Shown here piece after piece: positions 8,172 to 16,906 of a stretch of 41,485 nucleotides of DNA. Location: NCBI GenBank assembly GCA_021847925.1, contig JAJZNI010000091.1:1-41485 (forward strand). The letters run 5' to 3'. The notes below the pieces were generated by a model. The model was given only the letters and a program-made list of their open reading frames with translations, searched no databases and had not been told where the DNA came from. The first letter of the stretch is position 1. Every line of letters starts with the position of its first letter. This stretch comes from a bacterium. GTDB lineage: Bacteria > Chloroflexota > Dormibacteria > Aeolococcales > Aeolococcaceae. A program made the position numbers and the translations under genes.

Positions 8172-8906
8172 CTACCAGATCCCGGGGATGAGCCGCGCGG
8201 TGTGCCGTGCCCAGCCCGCCCACTCCGGCAGCGTCCCCGCCAGCAGGGTGTCCTCGTAGGCGACGCGCATGATCTGCAGCGCGCAGAAGGCGGCGACCAT
8301 CGCCAGGGGCAGCAGGTTCAGCCGCGGCACCAGCCGGGTGAGGGCGCAGAGGATCTCGAAGAGGTAGAGCGGGTGGCGCACGACGCGGTAGGGCCCGCGG
8401 GTCACCAGGCGGCGGGCCGCCGGGAAGATGCCGAAGGAGCGGCCCAGGCTGAGCAGGGCCCACACCTCCCCGACCGTTGCCCCGAGCAGGATCAGTGAGC
8501 TGACCGCGCCCGCCCAGGCGGGAAGGGTGGCGAGCCGGGCTCCCTCCGGCAGCAGGGCGAGTCCGAGGAGCATGGTGGTCGCGACGAACGCGACCATGCG
8601 GGGCAGCAGGCGCCTCTCCGCCACGCTCGGTCGGGGCCGGACCACGAAGAGCACCACCGGGATCAGGCAGAACGCCGCGTACAGGCTCTCCCAGGCCGGG
8701 CCGGAGATGACGCCCAGCAGCCCACCGGAGGGGTGCTCCACCTGGGCGGCGATCTGGTTCAGGACGATCATCCCGAGCACGGCGAAGAGCGCCGCCGGGA
8801 GCACCCGTCCGAAGACCAGGTAGCGGACGTCGTCGCGGCGTCCGGCCGTGAGGCGCCCGGCGGGGCGGGAGTCCCCGACGGGGACGGCGGCGATCCGACC
8901 GCTCAT
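8172..8906 (-). CDS. Membrane methyltransferase of the isoprenylcysteine carboxyl methyltransferase family
   Basis: A 244-aa polytopic membrane protein with five or so hydrophobic segments. The C-terminal signature [17 protein letters not shown] is the S-adenosylmethionine-binding motif shared by ICMT and PEMT-like methyltransferases. Bacterial members methylate unknown small molecules or lipids, so no substrate can be named. The ATG at 8906 has a GATACT box 6 nt upstream, consistent with a leaderless transcript divergent from meaB. Confidence 0.8.
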   Translation of the reverse strand: MSGRIAAVPVGDSRPAGRLTAGRRDDVRYLVFGRVLPAALFAVLGMIVLNQIAAQVEHPSGGLLGVISGPAWESLYAAFCLIPVVLFVVRPRPSVAERRLLPRMVAFVATTMLLGLALLPEGARLATLPAWAGAVSSLILLGATVGEVWALLSLGRSFGIFPAARRLVTRGPYRVVRHPLYLFEILCALTRLVPRLNLLPLAMVAAFCALQIMRVAYEDTLLAGTLPEWAGWARHTARLIPGIW

Positions 8907-8912
8907 CCCGCG

Positions 8913-8918
8913 AGTATC
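8913..8918 (-). promoter_or_regulatory. Leaderless-type -10 of the ICMT-like gene
   Basis: GATACT on the minus strand, 6 nt before the ATG at 8906. Confidence 0.45.
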
Positions 8919-9031
8919 GGGCCGCGCCCCCACCGCGCCCGGCCGCCGCGACCGACCCGTCACCGCCCGGCGATCCCGGGGTCGCGGTCCCGAGCCGCCC
9001 CATCCACGGGGTCGCGGCGCCCGCCGCGTGT

Positions 9032-9037
9032 CAGACT
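9032..9037 (+). promoter_or_regulatory. Leaderless-type -10 of meaB
   Basis: CAGACT, 7 nt before the GTG at 9045; near-identical to the box before the acyl-CoA dehydrogenase gene. Confidence 0.4.
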
Positions 9038-9044
9038 GCGGCCC

Positions 9045-9980
9045 GTGGCCGAGCCGCTGGCCGAGAGGCTTCTCGCCGGTGACGTCCGGGCCCTGGCGCG
9101 TGCCATCCGGATGGTGGAGGACCGCGACCCCGGGGTGCCCGCCCTGGTGCGCGCGGTGCGGCGGGGCGGCACCGCGCTGGCCGCGATCGGCATCACCGGG
9201 CCGCCGGGGAGCGGCAAGTCCACCGTGTGCGACCAGCTGATCGGCCGCTGGCGGGAACGGGGGGAGAGCGTCGCGGTGCTCGCCGTCGACCCCTCCAGCC
9301 CCTTCAGCGGAGGTGCCCTGCTCGGGGACCGCGTGAGGATGCAGCGGCACGCCGGGGACCCCGGCGTCTACATCCGCTCCATGGCGGCGCGCGGCCACCT
9401 GGGCGGGCTGGCGCTGGCCACGCGCGAGGCCGTCCGCCTGCTCGCCGCCGCGGGCTGGAGCAGGTGCCTGCTGGAGACCGTGGGCGTGGGCCAATCCGAG
9501 CTGGAGGTCATGCGCACCGCGGACACCACGGTGGTGGTCGTCACGCCGGCGGCGGGGGATGCGGTTCAGATCATGAAGGCCGGGATCCTGGAGATCGCCG
9601 ACGTGTTCGCCGTGAACAAGGCCGACCTCCCCGGAGCCGCCCGGGTGGGGCGCGAGCTGCGCGAGATGGTCGCGCAGAGCCGGCCGGCCGGGGCCTGGTC
9701 GCCTCCGGTGGTCGAGGTGACGGCCACCACCGGCGCCGGGGTGGATGGGCTGGTTGCCGCCATCGACTCGCACCGCGAGGTCCTCGAGGCCGCGGGGGAG
9801 CTGCGGCGCCGCCGCGCCGAGCGCCTGCGCGCCGAGGTCGAGGCGATCGTGGTCGAGCGCGCCGCGGAGCGGGTGCGCCGGGCGATCGCCGGGGGCACAA
9901 TGGAGCTCGACGAGAGTGCGGACCCCGCCGGGGTCGATCCCTATTCGCTCGCCGACCGGGTCCTGGACTGGAAGGGGTAG
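9045..9980 (+). CDS. meaB: MeaB/ArgK-type G-protein chaperone of an acyl-CoA mutase
   Basis: A 311-aa SIMIBI-class GTPase that guards and reloads B12-dependent acyl-CoA mutases. The P-loop GPPGSGKST is at about residues 52-60, followed by [19 protein letters not shown], the [11 protein letters not shown] switch and the NKADL guanine-specificity motif. Length and order match MeaB. The GTG start at 9045 gives the expected short N-terminus. It lies 2 nt upstream of the mutase gene, so the pair is one operon, as usual for this chaperone. Confidence 0.93.
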   Translation: MAEPLAERLLAGDVRALARAIRMVEDRDPGVPALVRAVRRGGTALAAIGITGPPGSGKSTVCDQLIGRWRERGESVAVLAVDPSSPFSGGALLGDRVRMQRHAGDPGVYIRSMAARGHLGGLALATREAVRLLAAAGWSRCLLETVGVGQSELEVMRTADTTVVVVTPAAGDAVQIMKAGILEIADVFAVNKADLPGAARVGRELREMVAQSRPAGAWSPPVVEVTATTGAGVDGLVAAIDSHREVLEAAGELRRRRAERLRAEVEAIVVERAAERVRRAIAGGTMELDESADPAGVDPYSLADRVLDWKG

Positions 9981-9982
9981 CC

Positions 9983-11677
9983 ATGGCCGTGACACCGCGA
10001 GCCGCGGAGGGGAGCAGCCGGGCCGGTCCCGGGGGACGGCTGCCGAGCCGGAGCCCGGGGCCCTGTCACGGCGGGCATGCCGGCCCACCGCGCGTCCCCC
10101 CCGACACCCTGGGCGGGATCCCCCTCGCCCCCGTCTATGGACCCGCCGACGCCTCCGGCCGCGACGTCGCTCGCGAGCTGCCGCCCCCGGGCGCCTACCC
10201 ATACACCCGTGGCATCCATCCCACGATGTACCGGGGACGGCTCTGGACCATGCGCCAGTTCGCGGGCTACGGGAGCGCGGAGCAGACCAACCGGCGCTAT
10301 CGCTTCCTGCTCGACCAGGGCGAGACGGGGCTGTCGGTCGCCTTCGACATGCCGACGCTCATGGGTCGGGACTCCGACGAGCCCGAGTCCCGGGGCGAGG
10401 TCGGACGCTGCGGGGTCGCCATCGACTCCGTCGAGGACATGCTGCAGCTCTTCGAGGGCATCGACCTCGGGGAGGTGACCACCTCCATGACCATCAACGG
10501 CCCGGCCATCGTCCTCTTCGCCATGTACCTGGCCGCCGGAGAGGCGCAGGGCGTGCCGGTCGCGCGCCTCGGCGGCACCCTTCAGAACGACATCCTGAAG
10601 GAGTACATCGCCCAGAAGGAGTACATCTACCCGATCCGGGAGTCGATGCGGATCGTGACCGACGTCGTCGCCTTCTGCACCCGCGAGATGCCGCGCTACA
10701 ACCCGATCTCGGTGAGCGGTTACCACATCCGTGAGGCGGGCAGCACCGCGGCGCAGGAGCTGGCCTTCACCCTCGCCGACGGGTTCGCCTACGTGGAGGC
10801 GGGGATCGCCGCCGGGATGCGCGTCGACGACTTCGCTCCGCGCCTCTCCTTCTTCTTCAACAGCCACATCGACTTCTTCGAGGAGATCGCCAAGTACCGG
10901 GCGGCGCGGAGGATCTGGGCGCGGCGCATGCGCGAGCGCTACGGGGCGAGGGACGAGAGGTCGTGGAAGCTCCGCTTCCACACCCAGACCGCGGGTTGCT
11001 CGCTGACCGCCCAGCAGGTCGAGAACAACGTGGCGAGGACCGCCGTCGAGGCGCTCGCCGCGGTCCTCGGAGGCACCCAGTCGCTGCACACCAACGCCAT
11101 GGACGAGGTGCTCGCCCTTCCGACCGAGCGCGCCGCCCAGGTGGCGCTGCGCACCCAGCAGATCCTCGCCTACGAGACGGGGGTGGCCTCGGTCGCCGAC
11201 CCGCTCGCCGGCGCATGGTTCGTCGAGGACCTCACCGACCGCATGGAGCGGGCCGCGGAGGAGCTGCTGGAGGCGGTGGAGCAGCGCGGCGGCATGGTCG
11301 CCGCCGTCGAGGACGGCTACCCGCAGCGTCAGATCGCCGACGCGTCCTTCCGCTACCAGCGCCAGCTCGAGAGCGGCGAGCGCGTGGTGGTCGGGGTGAG
11401 CGCCTTCACCGAGGAGGCGGAGGGCCCGCCCCCGGAAACCCTGGTGATCGGGCCGGAGGTCGAGCGCGACCAGGCCCGCCGTCTCAGCGACCTGCGCCGC
11501 AGGCGCGACGCGGAGAGCGTCCGCAACCGCCTCGACGACCTCGCCCGGGCCGCCGTCGCGGGGGAGAACCTGGTGCCACCGGTGCTCGACTGCGTCCGCG
11601 CCCGAGCCACCGAGGGTGAGATCGTCGCCGCCCTCCGGACCGTGCTCGGCACCTACCGCGAGTCGCCGGTGTTCTGA
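9983..11677 (+). CDS. Acyl-CoA mutase large subunit, isobutyryl-CoA mutase-like
   Basis: A 564-aa substrate-binding TIM-barrel subunit of the methylmalonyl-CoA mutase superfamily, without the cobalamin domain, which must come from a separate small subunit not in this window. The catalytic His (His248 in SGYH) is conserved. The residues that hold the methylmalonyl carboxylate are replaced: Phe93 stands for Tyr89 and Gln211 for Arg207 of P. shermanii MCM, with identical spacing of 118. Phe plus Gln is the known pattern of isobutyryl-CoA mutase; 2-hydroxyisobutyryl-CoA mutase has Ile plus Gln. The likely reaction is isobutyryl-CoA to n-butyryl-CoA. The last 25 nt overlap the convergent secreted-protein gene. 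Confidence 0.9.
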   Translation: MAVTPRAAEGSSRAGPGGRLPSRSPGPCHGGHAGPPRVPPDTLGGIPLAPVYGPADASGRDVARELPPPGAYPYTRGIHPTMYRGRLWTMRQFAGYGSAEQTNRRYRFLLDQGETGLSVAFDMPTLMGRDSDEPESRGEVGRCGVAIDSVEDMLQLFEGIDLGEVTTSMTINGPAIVLFAMYLAAGEAQGVPVARLGGTLQNDILKEYIAQKEYIYPIRESMRIVTDVVAFCTREMPRYNPISVSGYHIREAGSTAAQELAFTLADGFAYVEAGIAAGMRVDDFAPRLSFFFNSHIDFFEEIAKYRAARRIWARRMRERYGARDERSWKLRFHTQTAGCSLTAQQVENNVARTAVEALAAVLGGTQSLHTNAMDEVLALPTERAAQVALRTQQILAYETGVASVADPLAGAWFVEDLTDRMERAAEELLEAVEQRGGMVAAVEDGYPQRQIADASFRYQRQLESGERVVVGVSAFTEEAEGPPPETLVIGPEVERDQARRLSDLRRRRDAESVRNRLDDLARAAVAGENLVPPVLDCVRARATEGEIVAALRTVLGTYRESPVF

Positions 11678-12651
11678 GCGCCGTCCGCGGGGCCGGTCGA
11701 GCTCGACCGGCCGTCCCGGAGGCTGGCCCGGGTGAGCCTCCTGCCCCGGCGCGACGCGACCGCGATGGCGAGCGCCAGCAGCGCGTCCGCGACCAGGACG
11801 AAGGCGGCGATCTGGGGCGCACCGCCCAGCTGGACCCCGCCCACCAGGGGGATCGGGCCGATCTGGGGGACGCCCGCGACGGCGGAGGGGGGAGCCGCAC
11901 CGCCCGCCGAGCCGGCATGGGCCGGTCCCGGCGCCGGCAGTGGCGCCGGAGTGGACGGTGGGGCCGATCGGGCGAGGACGCTCGCCGGGACCGGTGCGCG
12001 CGGCGCGGGCGCTGGCGGGGCGGGTGGGCGAGGCGTGGGCGCCGGCGGGGACGGAGGCGCCACCGGCGGCGGGGCCACGCTGACCTCGAGCCGTGCCCGC
12101 AGCGTTCCGAGCCCGGCGCCGGCCCCGCGGCAGCGGGCCGAGACGGTCTGCGTCCCCGCCGCCACGACACCCAGGTCCACGGTGGCCTGGCCCTGCGCGC
12201 CGAACGCCGCCCGTGCCACCGCGACCCCGTCGAGCTCGAGGACGACCGGGTCCTGCGCCACGCAGCCGCCGCCGGTCACGGCGACGGTCACCGTCAGCGA
12301 GGCACCGGCCTCGAGCGGCCCCGGTGAGGTGGTGAGCACCAGGGAGGCGGGGGCACGTCCTGCCCGCTCGCCCGCCGTCCCGCGTCCCCGGTCGTCACCG
12401 TCCCCCCGGTCCCGGTCGGCACCGTCTCCCCGGTCCCGGTCGGGGTGATCGGACGGACCCGAACCCTGCGCCCCCGGGCCGCGGGGCGTCCTCCCGCCCT
12501 GGGCACCGTCCCCGCCGCGGTGGGCGCTCTGTCCGGGAGGATCGCCCCGTGCGGCCGCCAGGGCGGCCGCCGGCGCCGCGAACACGGCGGCGACCGCCAG
12601 CGCCGCCGCCACCACGAGCCACCGGATGCGCGCTCCCCGGATCGATCCCAT
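11653..12651 (-). CDS. Secreted, membrane-anchored Ig-like protein with Pro-rich stalk
   Basis: A 332-aa protein of unknown function. A signal peptide or N-terminal anchor spans residues 1-33. An Asp/Arg/Gly low-complexity stretch (about 67-90) comes from a 24-bp DNA repeat. A beta-rich, Ig-like domain (about 101-192) has two cysteines (130, 174) that could form a disulfide. A Pro/Ala-rich stalk (193-260) leads to a C-terminal membrane helix (281-300) followed by RRGRR. This layout is that of a cell-surface protein held at its C-terminus. A TACTCT box lies 9 nt before the ATG at 12651. The 3' end overlaps the mutase gene by 25 nt. Confidence 0.75.
   Translation of the reverse strand: MGSIRGARIRWLVVAAALAVAAVFAAPAAALAAARGDPPGQSAHRGGDGAQGGRTPRGPGAQGSGPSDHPDRDRGDGADRDRGDGDDRGRGTAGERAGRAPASLVLTTSPGPLEAGASLTVTVAVTGGGCVAQDPVVLELDGVAVARAAFGAQGQATVDLGVVAAGTQTVSARCRGAGAGLGTLRARLEVSVAPPPVAPPSPPAPTPRPPAPPAPAPRAPVPASVLARSAPPSTPAPLPAPGPAHAGSAGGAAPPSAVAGVPQIGPIPLVGGVQLGGAPQIAAFVLVADALLALAIAVASRRGRRLTRASLRDGRSSSTGPADGAQNTGDSR
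11691..11712. terminator. Perfect 22-nt palindrome after the mutase stop
   Basis: Arms GGCCGGTCG and CGACCGGCC flank AGCT, so a 9-bp stem with a 4-nt loop can form 13 nt after the mutase stop. It lies inside the 3' coding part of the convergent secreted-protein gene. It is the strongest hairpin seen in the window and a plausible terminator for the meaB-mutase operon. Confidence 0.55.
12404..12443 (-). repeat. 24-bp-period tandem repeat encoding Asp/Arg/Gly
   Basis: The 16-mer CCCCGGTCCCGGTCGG occurs at 12404-12419 and again at 12428-12443. It encodes the DRDRGDG segments of the secreted protein. Confidence 0.6.
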
Positions 12652-12660
12652 CACACGTCG

Positions 12661-12666
12661 AGAGTA
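12661..12666 (-). promoter_or_regulatory. Leaderless-type -10 of the secreted-protein gene
   Basis: TACTCT on the minus strand, 9 nt before the ATG at 12651. Confidence 0.45.
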
Positions 12667-12710
12667 GGACGGATGGGATCGCCACGCGAGCACCCGCGGC
12701 CCGCGAACCG

Positions 12711-12726
12711 ATCACATTCCTGTGAT
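12711..12726. promoter_or_regulatory. ATCACA-N4-TGTGAT inverted repeat
   Basis: A perfect 6-bp inverted repeat around TTCC, in an AT-richer island between the histidine kinase stop and the secreted-protein promoter. Its centre is roughly 65 nt upstream of the predicted start, a position typical of an activator site. It could also be a weak hairpin after the kinase gene. Confidence 0.35.
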
Positions 12727-12765
12727 GACGTCGCGCCCCGCCACCGGAGCGTCACCGCCCCGTGG

Positions 12766-15144
12766 TCAGGGCGTCGCCCGCGAGCGCCGGTGGGCCGTGA
12801 GGTCGATCCGCCGCTCGGTGTCGTCATCGTCCGCCGCGGCCGGGGCGCAGGGCCAGTCGAGGGTGACCGCGGTGCCGGCCCCGAGCGCGCTCCGCAGCCG
12901 GACGGTCGCGCCGTGGGCCTCGGCCAGCACCTTGACCAGGGCCAGGCCCACGCCCATCCCGCCGTAGGCGCGCGTCCCCCCGCTGTCCACCTGGAAGAAG
13001 CGCTCGAAGACGCGCTCGTGCAGCGCCGGGTCGATGCCGATCCCGGTGTCGCTCACGGTGATGGCGCAGCGACTCCCCAGGGCCACCTCCTGAGCCGTGA
13101 TCGAGACCTCGCCGCCCTCGCGGGTGAACTTGACGGCGTTGTCGAGCAGGCAGCGCAGGACCTGGCGCAGCCGCTCGGGGTCGGCGTCGAGCTCGACGCC
13201 CTCGGGCAGCTCCGTGCGCAGGCGCACGGTGAGGCCGCGCGGGTGGCGGCGGGCGACGTCCCCGATGGCGTCGCGGACCGCGTCGGTGAGCCTCACCCGG
13301 CCGCGCTGCACCCGCAGGCTGTCGGCGCTCACGAGCGAGAGGTCGATCATGGTCTCCAGCATGTCGGCGAGCTGGTTGGCGGCCAGCTCGATGTTGTCGA
13401 GGAGGCCGAGCTTCTTCCGTTCGTCGGCGTCTCCCCACACCATCCGGATCAGCTCCAGGTGGCCGAGGACGGCGGTGAGGGGGGTGCGCAGCTCGTGCTG
13501 GGCCGTCGCGAGGAAGTCGGATTTCATCTCGTCCAGCTCGCGCAGCCGGCGCACCGTCTCGCGCTCGCCCTCGAAGAGGCGGGTGTTCTCCAGGGCGACG
13601 GCGGCGTTGTTGGCGACCGCCGAGAGGGCGCGGGCGTCCGCATCGGAGAGGGGGAGGGTGGAGGTCACGACCATGGCTCCGCGCACCTCCCCCTGGTACG
13701 ACATGGGGAGGGCCAGGGAGGACCAGCGGGTGCCGCTGCCGCGGTCACCGAAGCGTGCCGCCCGGCCGGCGAGGAGCTTCGCGAGCACGCGCTCCGGCAG
13801 CACCGGCTCGGGGAGCCGCCCCGGCCCACCCGCGCGAAGGCGCAGGGCGTCACCGTCACGGGCGAGGATCCAGGCCCGTGCCTCGGGCCCGGCGATGCTC
13901 GCCGCGGCGCCGCAGACGGCGCTCTCCAGGCTGGAGACGCCCGCCGTGGTGGTGGTGAGGGCCCGGGAGACCTCCTCCAGGCGCGTGACGGCATGGTCGA
14001 CGTGGCGGACGTTGCTCTCGATCTGGACGCGCATGCGGTTGACCTGCTCGGCCAGCACCCCCAGCTCGTCGCGCGAGCTGACCGGGATGTCCGAGGAGTA
14101 ATCGCCATCCGCGATCCGGGCGACGCCCGCCGAGAGCTGCGCCACCGGGCGGCGGACGAAGCGGTTGACGAAGAGCAGCACCAGGAGCCACGTGACCAGC
14201 AGGGCCGTGAGCGCGAGCCACACCACGGTCAGCTCGTCGGCGGTCTGCCCGGCGGTGTAGAGGGAGAGCGGCGTCTCCACGCCGACGTAGACCGCCGGCG
14301 GTCCGGGTGCGGAGGCGAGGCCCTGGAGCGCGATCGCGGTCGAGCCCGCGCGGGGGAGGGACGCGAAGCCCGACGCGGCCGCCGCGGACCCGCCCAGGGC
14401 TCCGGCGACCTGTGCCGGGAGGGACCCGGTCGCGATCGAGGGCCGGTCGGCGCTCCCGCCCAGCACCTGCAGCGCCGCGCCTTGGCGGTTGAGGGCCAGG
14501 ACGGGGGTGTAGCCGGATCCGAGCGCCCCCACCAATCGAAGCAACTGATTCGACAGCGGCATGCTGTAGACGACCGCGCCGAGCACGCGGCCACCGCTCG
14601 CGCGCACCGGCGCGGCGAAGTCGTAGACGGCCGTGCCGGGCGCGATGATGTCGATGCTCTCGCTCCCGCTGCCGGCCAGCGCCCGGCGGACCGCGGGCAG
14701 GCGGCCGCTGACGCCCGGGACGCGGGTGTCGCCCCCGGTGGCCAGCACGGCGCCGCCGGCGTCCACCACCGCGACCTGCTCGTCGGGCAGGGTGGTCGCG
14801 ACCGCGGTGCTCCCCTGGAGCAGGGCGCCGACCGCGCCGGCCGGGTGGGATGAGCCCAGCGCCGCCGCCATCTCGGGCAGGCCGGCGACACGGGCGGCGG
14901 CGAAGCGCGCCTGGGGAGCGGAGACCTGCAGCACCAGCTCCGCGAACGCCTGGGCCCGGCTCCTCGCGTTCGACAGGGCGTTGCTGCGGGCCTGCTGGTC
15001 CTGGCTGACGAGCAGGAAGGCGCTGATCCCGGCGATGATCGCGAGCGAGAGCAGGAAGCCGCCGAGAAGCAGCCGGGTGGCGAAGGTGACGCGCGGCCGG
15101 CGGAGGCGGGGGCGGGGGAGCCGCCACGGGTGGGCGCGGGCCAT
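12766..15144 (-). CDS. Sensor histidine kinase with extracellular sensor, HAMP and GAF domains
   Basis: A 792-aa membrane kinase. A first membrane helix lies near residues 20-45. A large extracytoplasmic sensor region of roughly 250 residues (Cache-like by position) ends at a second helix (VVWLALTALLVTWLLVLLF). HAMP (RRPVAQLSAGVARIADGDY), a GAF-like domain, HisKA with phospho-acceptor His550 in AQHELRTPL, and HATPase_c (LLDNAVKFT, DTGIGI, GVGLAL) follow. No response regulator gene is adjacent, so it is an orphan kinase here. The signal is unknown. The start at 15144 has a TACGCT box 9 nt upstream; the gene is divergent from the pyr operon. Confidence 0.92.
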   Translation of the reverse strand: MARAHPWRLPRPRLRRPRVTFATRLLLGGFLLSLAIIAGISAFLLVSQDQQARSNALSNARSRAQAFAELVLQVSAPQARFAAARVAGLPEMAAALGSSHPAGAVGALLQGSTAVATTLPDEQVAVVDAGGAVLATGGDTRVPGVSGRLPAVRRALAGSGSESIDIIAPGTAVYDFAAPVRASGGRVLGAVVYSMPLSNQLLRLVGALGSGYTPVLALNRQGAALQVLGGSADRPSIATGSLPAQVAGALGGSAAAASGFASLPRAGSTAIALQGLASAPGPPAVYVGVETPLSLYTAGQTADELTVVWLALTALLVTWLLVLLFVNRFVRRPVAQLSAGVARIADGDYSSDIPVSSRDELGVLAEQVNRMRVQIESNVRHVDHAVTRLEEVSRALTTTTAGVSSLESAVCGAAASIAGPEARAWILARDGDALRLRAGGPGRLPEPVLPERVLAKLLAGRAARFGDRGSGTRWSSLALPMSYQGEVRGAMVVTSTLPLSDADARALSAVANNAAVALENTRLFEGERETVRRLRELDEMKSDFLATAQHELRTPLTAVLGHLELIRMVWGDADERKKLGLLDNIELAANQLADMLETMIDLSLVSADSLRVQRGRVRLTDAVRDAIGDVARRHPRGLTVRLRTELPEGVELDADPERLRQVLRCLLDNAVKFTREGGEVSITAQEVALGSRCAITVSDTGIGIDPALHERVFERFFQVDSGGTRAYGGMGVGLALVKVLAEAHGATVRLRSALGAGTAVTLDWPCAPAAADDDDTERRIDLTAHRRSRATP

Positions 15145-15153
15145 GGTGCTGCG

Positions 15154-15159
15154 AGCGTA
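15154..15159 (-). promoter_or_regulatory. Leaderless-type -10 of the histidine kinase gene
   Basis: TACGCT on the minus strand, 9 nt before the ATG at 15144. Confidence 0.45.
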
Positions 15160-15229
15160 GGCCGAGGGTCGCGGGTCCGCCACCCTCTTGACGCGACCGT
15201 TACGGGGCCCGGGGGAGAGGGGGGCGACC

Positions 15230-15238
15230 TGCTACACT
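15230..15238 (+). promoter_or_regulatory. Extended -10 promoter of the pyr operon
   Basis: TGC followed by TACACT is an extended -10 element. It would start a leader of about 100 nt before pyrB. The same TGCTA pattern precedes apt and the aldo/keto reductase gene. Confidence 0.45.
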
Positions 15239-15262
15239 TCGCGGCCGAAGGATCCACTTCAA

Positions 15263-15282
15263 GCAGGTCCCGTGAGGCCCGC
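15263..15282 (+). promoter_or_regulatory. PyrR-binding motif in the pyr leader RNA
   Basis: AGGTCCCGTGAGGCC (15265-15279) fits the known PyrR binding-loop consensus (ARUCCNGNGAGGYU). Flanking bases (GC at 15263-15264, GC at 15281-15282) can pair below it. The operon encodes its own PyrR, so UMP-dependent feedback on leader RNA is expected. Confidence 0.65.
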
Positions 15283-15291
15283 AAGGGGATC

Positions 15292-15312
15292 GGCGCCGCA
15301 TCGCGCGGTGCC
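15292..15312 (+). promoter_or_regulatory. Hairpin in the pyr leader
   Basis: GGCGCCGC and GCGGTGCC pair over 8 bp (one G-U) around ATCGC, just downstream of the PyrR motif. There is no T-tract, so whether it terminates transcription or affects translation of pyrB is open. Confidence 0.4.
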
Positions 15313-15347
15313 CCGAGCGGCCGTTCACGAGCGCGCGGAGGGCACCG

Positions 15348-16277
15348 ATGGTGACGCTGGCCACGCAGCCGCGGCGGCTGGAGCACGTCCTCTCCAGCGA
15401 CCAGTTCGATCGCGGGCTCCTGGAGGACGTGTTCGCCCGGGCGGACGCCCTCGCCGGCCGCCGCGACACGCGCCTGGCCGGGCGGATCATGGCGACCCTC
15501 TTCTACGAGCCGTCCACGCGAACCCGGCTCAGCTTCGAGTCCGCGATGCTCCGCCTCGGCGGGGCCGTGATCGGCACCGAGGCGGCCCGCGAGTTCTCCA
15601 GCGCGATCAAGGGGGAGACCCTGGAGGACACCATCCGCATGGTGTCCCAGTACGCCGACGTGATCGTGCTCCGCCACGACCAGGCGGGCGCGGCGGCCCG
15701 GGCCGCAGCGGTCGCCTCGGTCGCCGTCGTCAACGCCGGGGACGGGCCCGGCGAGCATCCCACCCAGGCGCTGCTCGATCTCTACACCATCCGATCCGAG
15801 CTGGGCTCCGCCGACGGCGTCCACATCGCCTTCTGCGGCGACCTGCGCTTCGGCCGCACCGTCCACTCGCTGGCCCAGCTCCTGCGCCTCCACGAGGGGG
15901 TGAGGATGACCTTCGTCGCCCCCGAGGTGGTCCAGGTGGGCTCCGATCTCCAGGCGCGGCTGGCCGCCGCCGGCGTGCCCTTCCGCCTCACCGACCGTCT
16001 CGACGAGGTGATCTCGACGGTGGACGTCGTCTACCAGACCCGCGTCCAGAAGGAGCGCTTCACGGACCTCGACGACTTCGAGGCGGCGCGGAGGTCGATC
16101 CGCATCGACCGTGCGGTGATGCGCGCCCTCCCCCGGCGCGCCATCGTGATGCACCCGCTGCCGCGGGTCGACGAGATCGCCACCGAGGTGGACGAGGACC
16201 CCCGGGCCGCCTACTTCCGCCAGGCGCGCAACGGCGTCGCGATCCGCATGGCCGTGCTGGACCTCCTGCTCGGATGA
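15348..16277 (+). CDS. pyrB: Aspartate carbamoyltransferase, catalytic subunit
   Basis: A 309-aa ATCase that joins carbamoyl phosphate and aspartate to form carbamoyl aspartate, the committed pyrimidine step. The carbamoyl-phosphate site PSTRTR is at residues 55-60, with GEHPTQALLDLYT and MHPLPRVDEI further on. The length is normal for class B/C catalytic chains. No pyrI regulatory chain is present. GGAGGG lies 5 nt before the ATG at 15348. It is the first gene of the operon and its stop overlaps pyrR (ATGA). Confidence 0.96.
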   Translation: MVTLATQPRRLEHVLSSDQFDRGLLEDVFARADALAGRRDTRLAGRIMATLFYEPSTRTRLSFESAMLRLGGAVIGTEAAREFSSAIKGETLEDTIRMVSQYADVIVLRHDQAGAAARAAAVASVAVVNAGDGPGEHPTQALLDLYTIRSELGSADGVHIAFCGDLRFGRTVHSLAQLLRLHEGVRMTFVAPEVVQVGSDLQARLAAAGVPFRLTDRLDEVISTVDVVYQTRVQKERFTDLDDFEAARRSIRIDRAVMRALPRRAIVMHPLPRVDEIATEVDEDPRAAYFRQARNGVAIRMAVLDLLLG

Positions 16278-16906
16278 CGGCGCTGCAGCCCCCGAGCCCG
16301 GCGGCCCCCGCCCACGTCCTGGACGGGCAGGGCATCGACCGGGTGCTCACCCGGCTCGCCCACGAGATCCGCGAGCATCACCCCGAGGACTTCGCCCGCG
16401 TCGTCATCGCCGGGATCCGGGAGGGCGGCGTCGTGGTGGCCCGGGAGCTGGCACTCCGCCTCGGCGCCATGTGGCGGCACGACGTCCCCCTGGTCGCCCT
16501 CGACGTCTCCGGGTTCCGCGACGACCGCCCCCGCCAGCCCGCGCCCTTCCGGGCCTGGGAGGTCCTGGCCGGCGATCCCCCGCCGGGGCCCTCGGAGGCC
16601 GCGGCGCGGCCCCGCGAGCACCCCCGCCCCTCTGCCGCGGAGGGACCGGACGGCATGGTCGTGGTCCTCGTCGACGACGTGATCCAGACCGGGCGCACCA
16701 TGCGCGCCGCCTTCGACCTGGTCGCCTCGCGCGGGCGGCCGGCCGCGATCGAGATGGCCGTTCTCGTGGACCGGGGCGGGCGGGAGGTCCCGGTCCGGCC
16801 CAACCACGTGGGCAGGAACCTCCCCGTCGCGCCCGCGGATTGGGTGGAGATCCGCTTCGGCCCCGGCACCGGGGAGCCCGGGATCTTCGTGGTGCCCGGA
16901 CGATGA
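16274..16906 (+). CDS. pyrR: PyrR regulator / uracil phosphoribosyltransferase
   Basis: A 210-aa PyrR. The PRPP loop VLVDDVIQTGRT is at residues 131-142, and LVDRGGREVPVRPNHVGRN is the family's RNA-binding/active-site block. PyrR binds pyr leader RNA when UMP is high, and a matching RNA motif lies in this operon's leader. The protein is longer than the usual ~180 aa because of a Pro/Ala-rich insertion at about residues 90-127, just before the PRPP loop, in the region of the flexible hood. It sits second, after pyrB, rather than first as is common. It overlaps both neighbours by 4 nt. Confidence 0.93.
   Translation: MTALQPPSPAAPAHVLDGQGIDRVLTRLAHEIREHHPEDFARVVIAGIREGGVVVARELALRLGAMWRHDVPLVALDVSGFRDDRPRQPAPFRAWEVLAGDPPPGPSEAAARPREHPRPSAAEGPDGMVVVLVDDVIQTGRTMRAAFDLVASRGRPAAIEMAVLVDRGGREVPVRPNHVGRNLPVAPADWVEIRFGPGTGEPGIFVVPGR

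Noticed and set aside
12445-14853. 802-codon plus-strand open frame opposite the histidine kinase
   Set aside because: Antisense shadow; the kinase frame has all expected domains.
15188-15193. TTGACG as -35 of the pyr promoter
   Set aside because: It lies 39 nt before the TACACT box, far from the ~17-nt spacing; the extended TGC -10 explains the promoter better.
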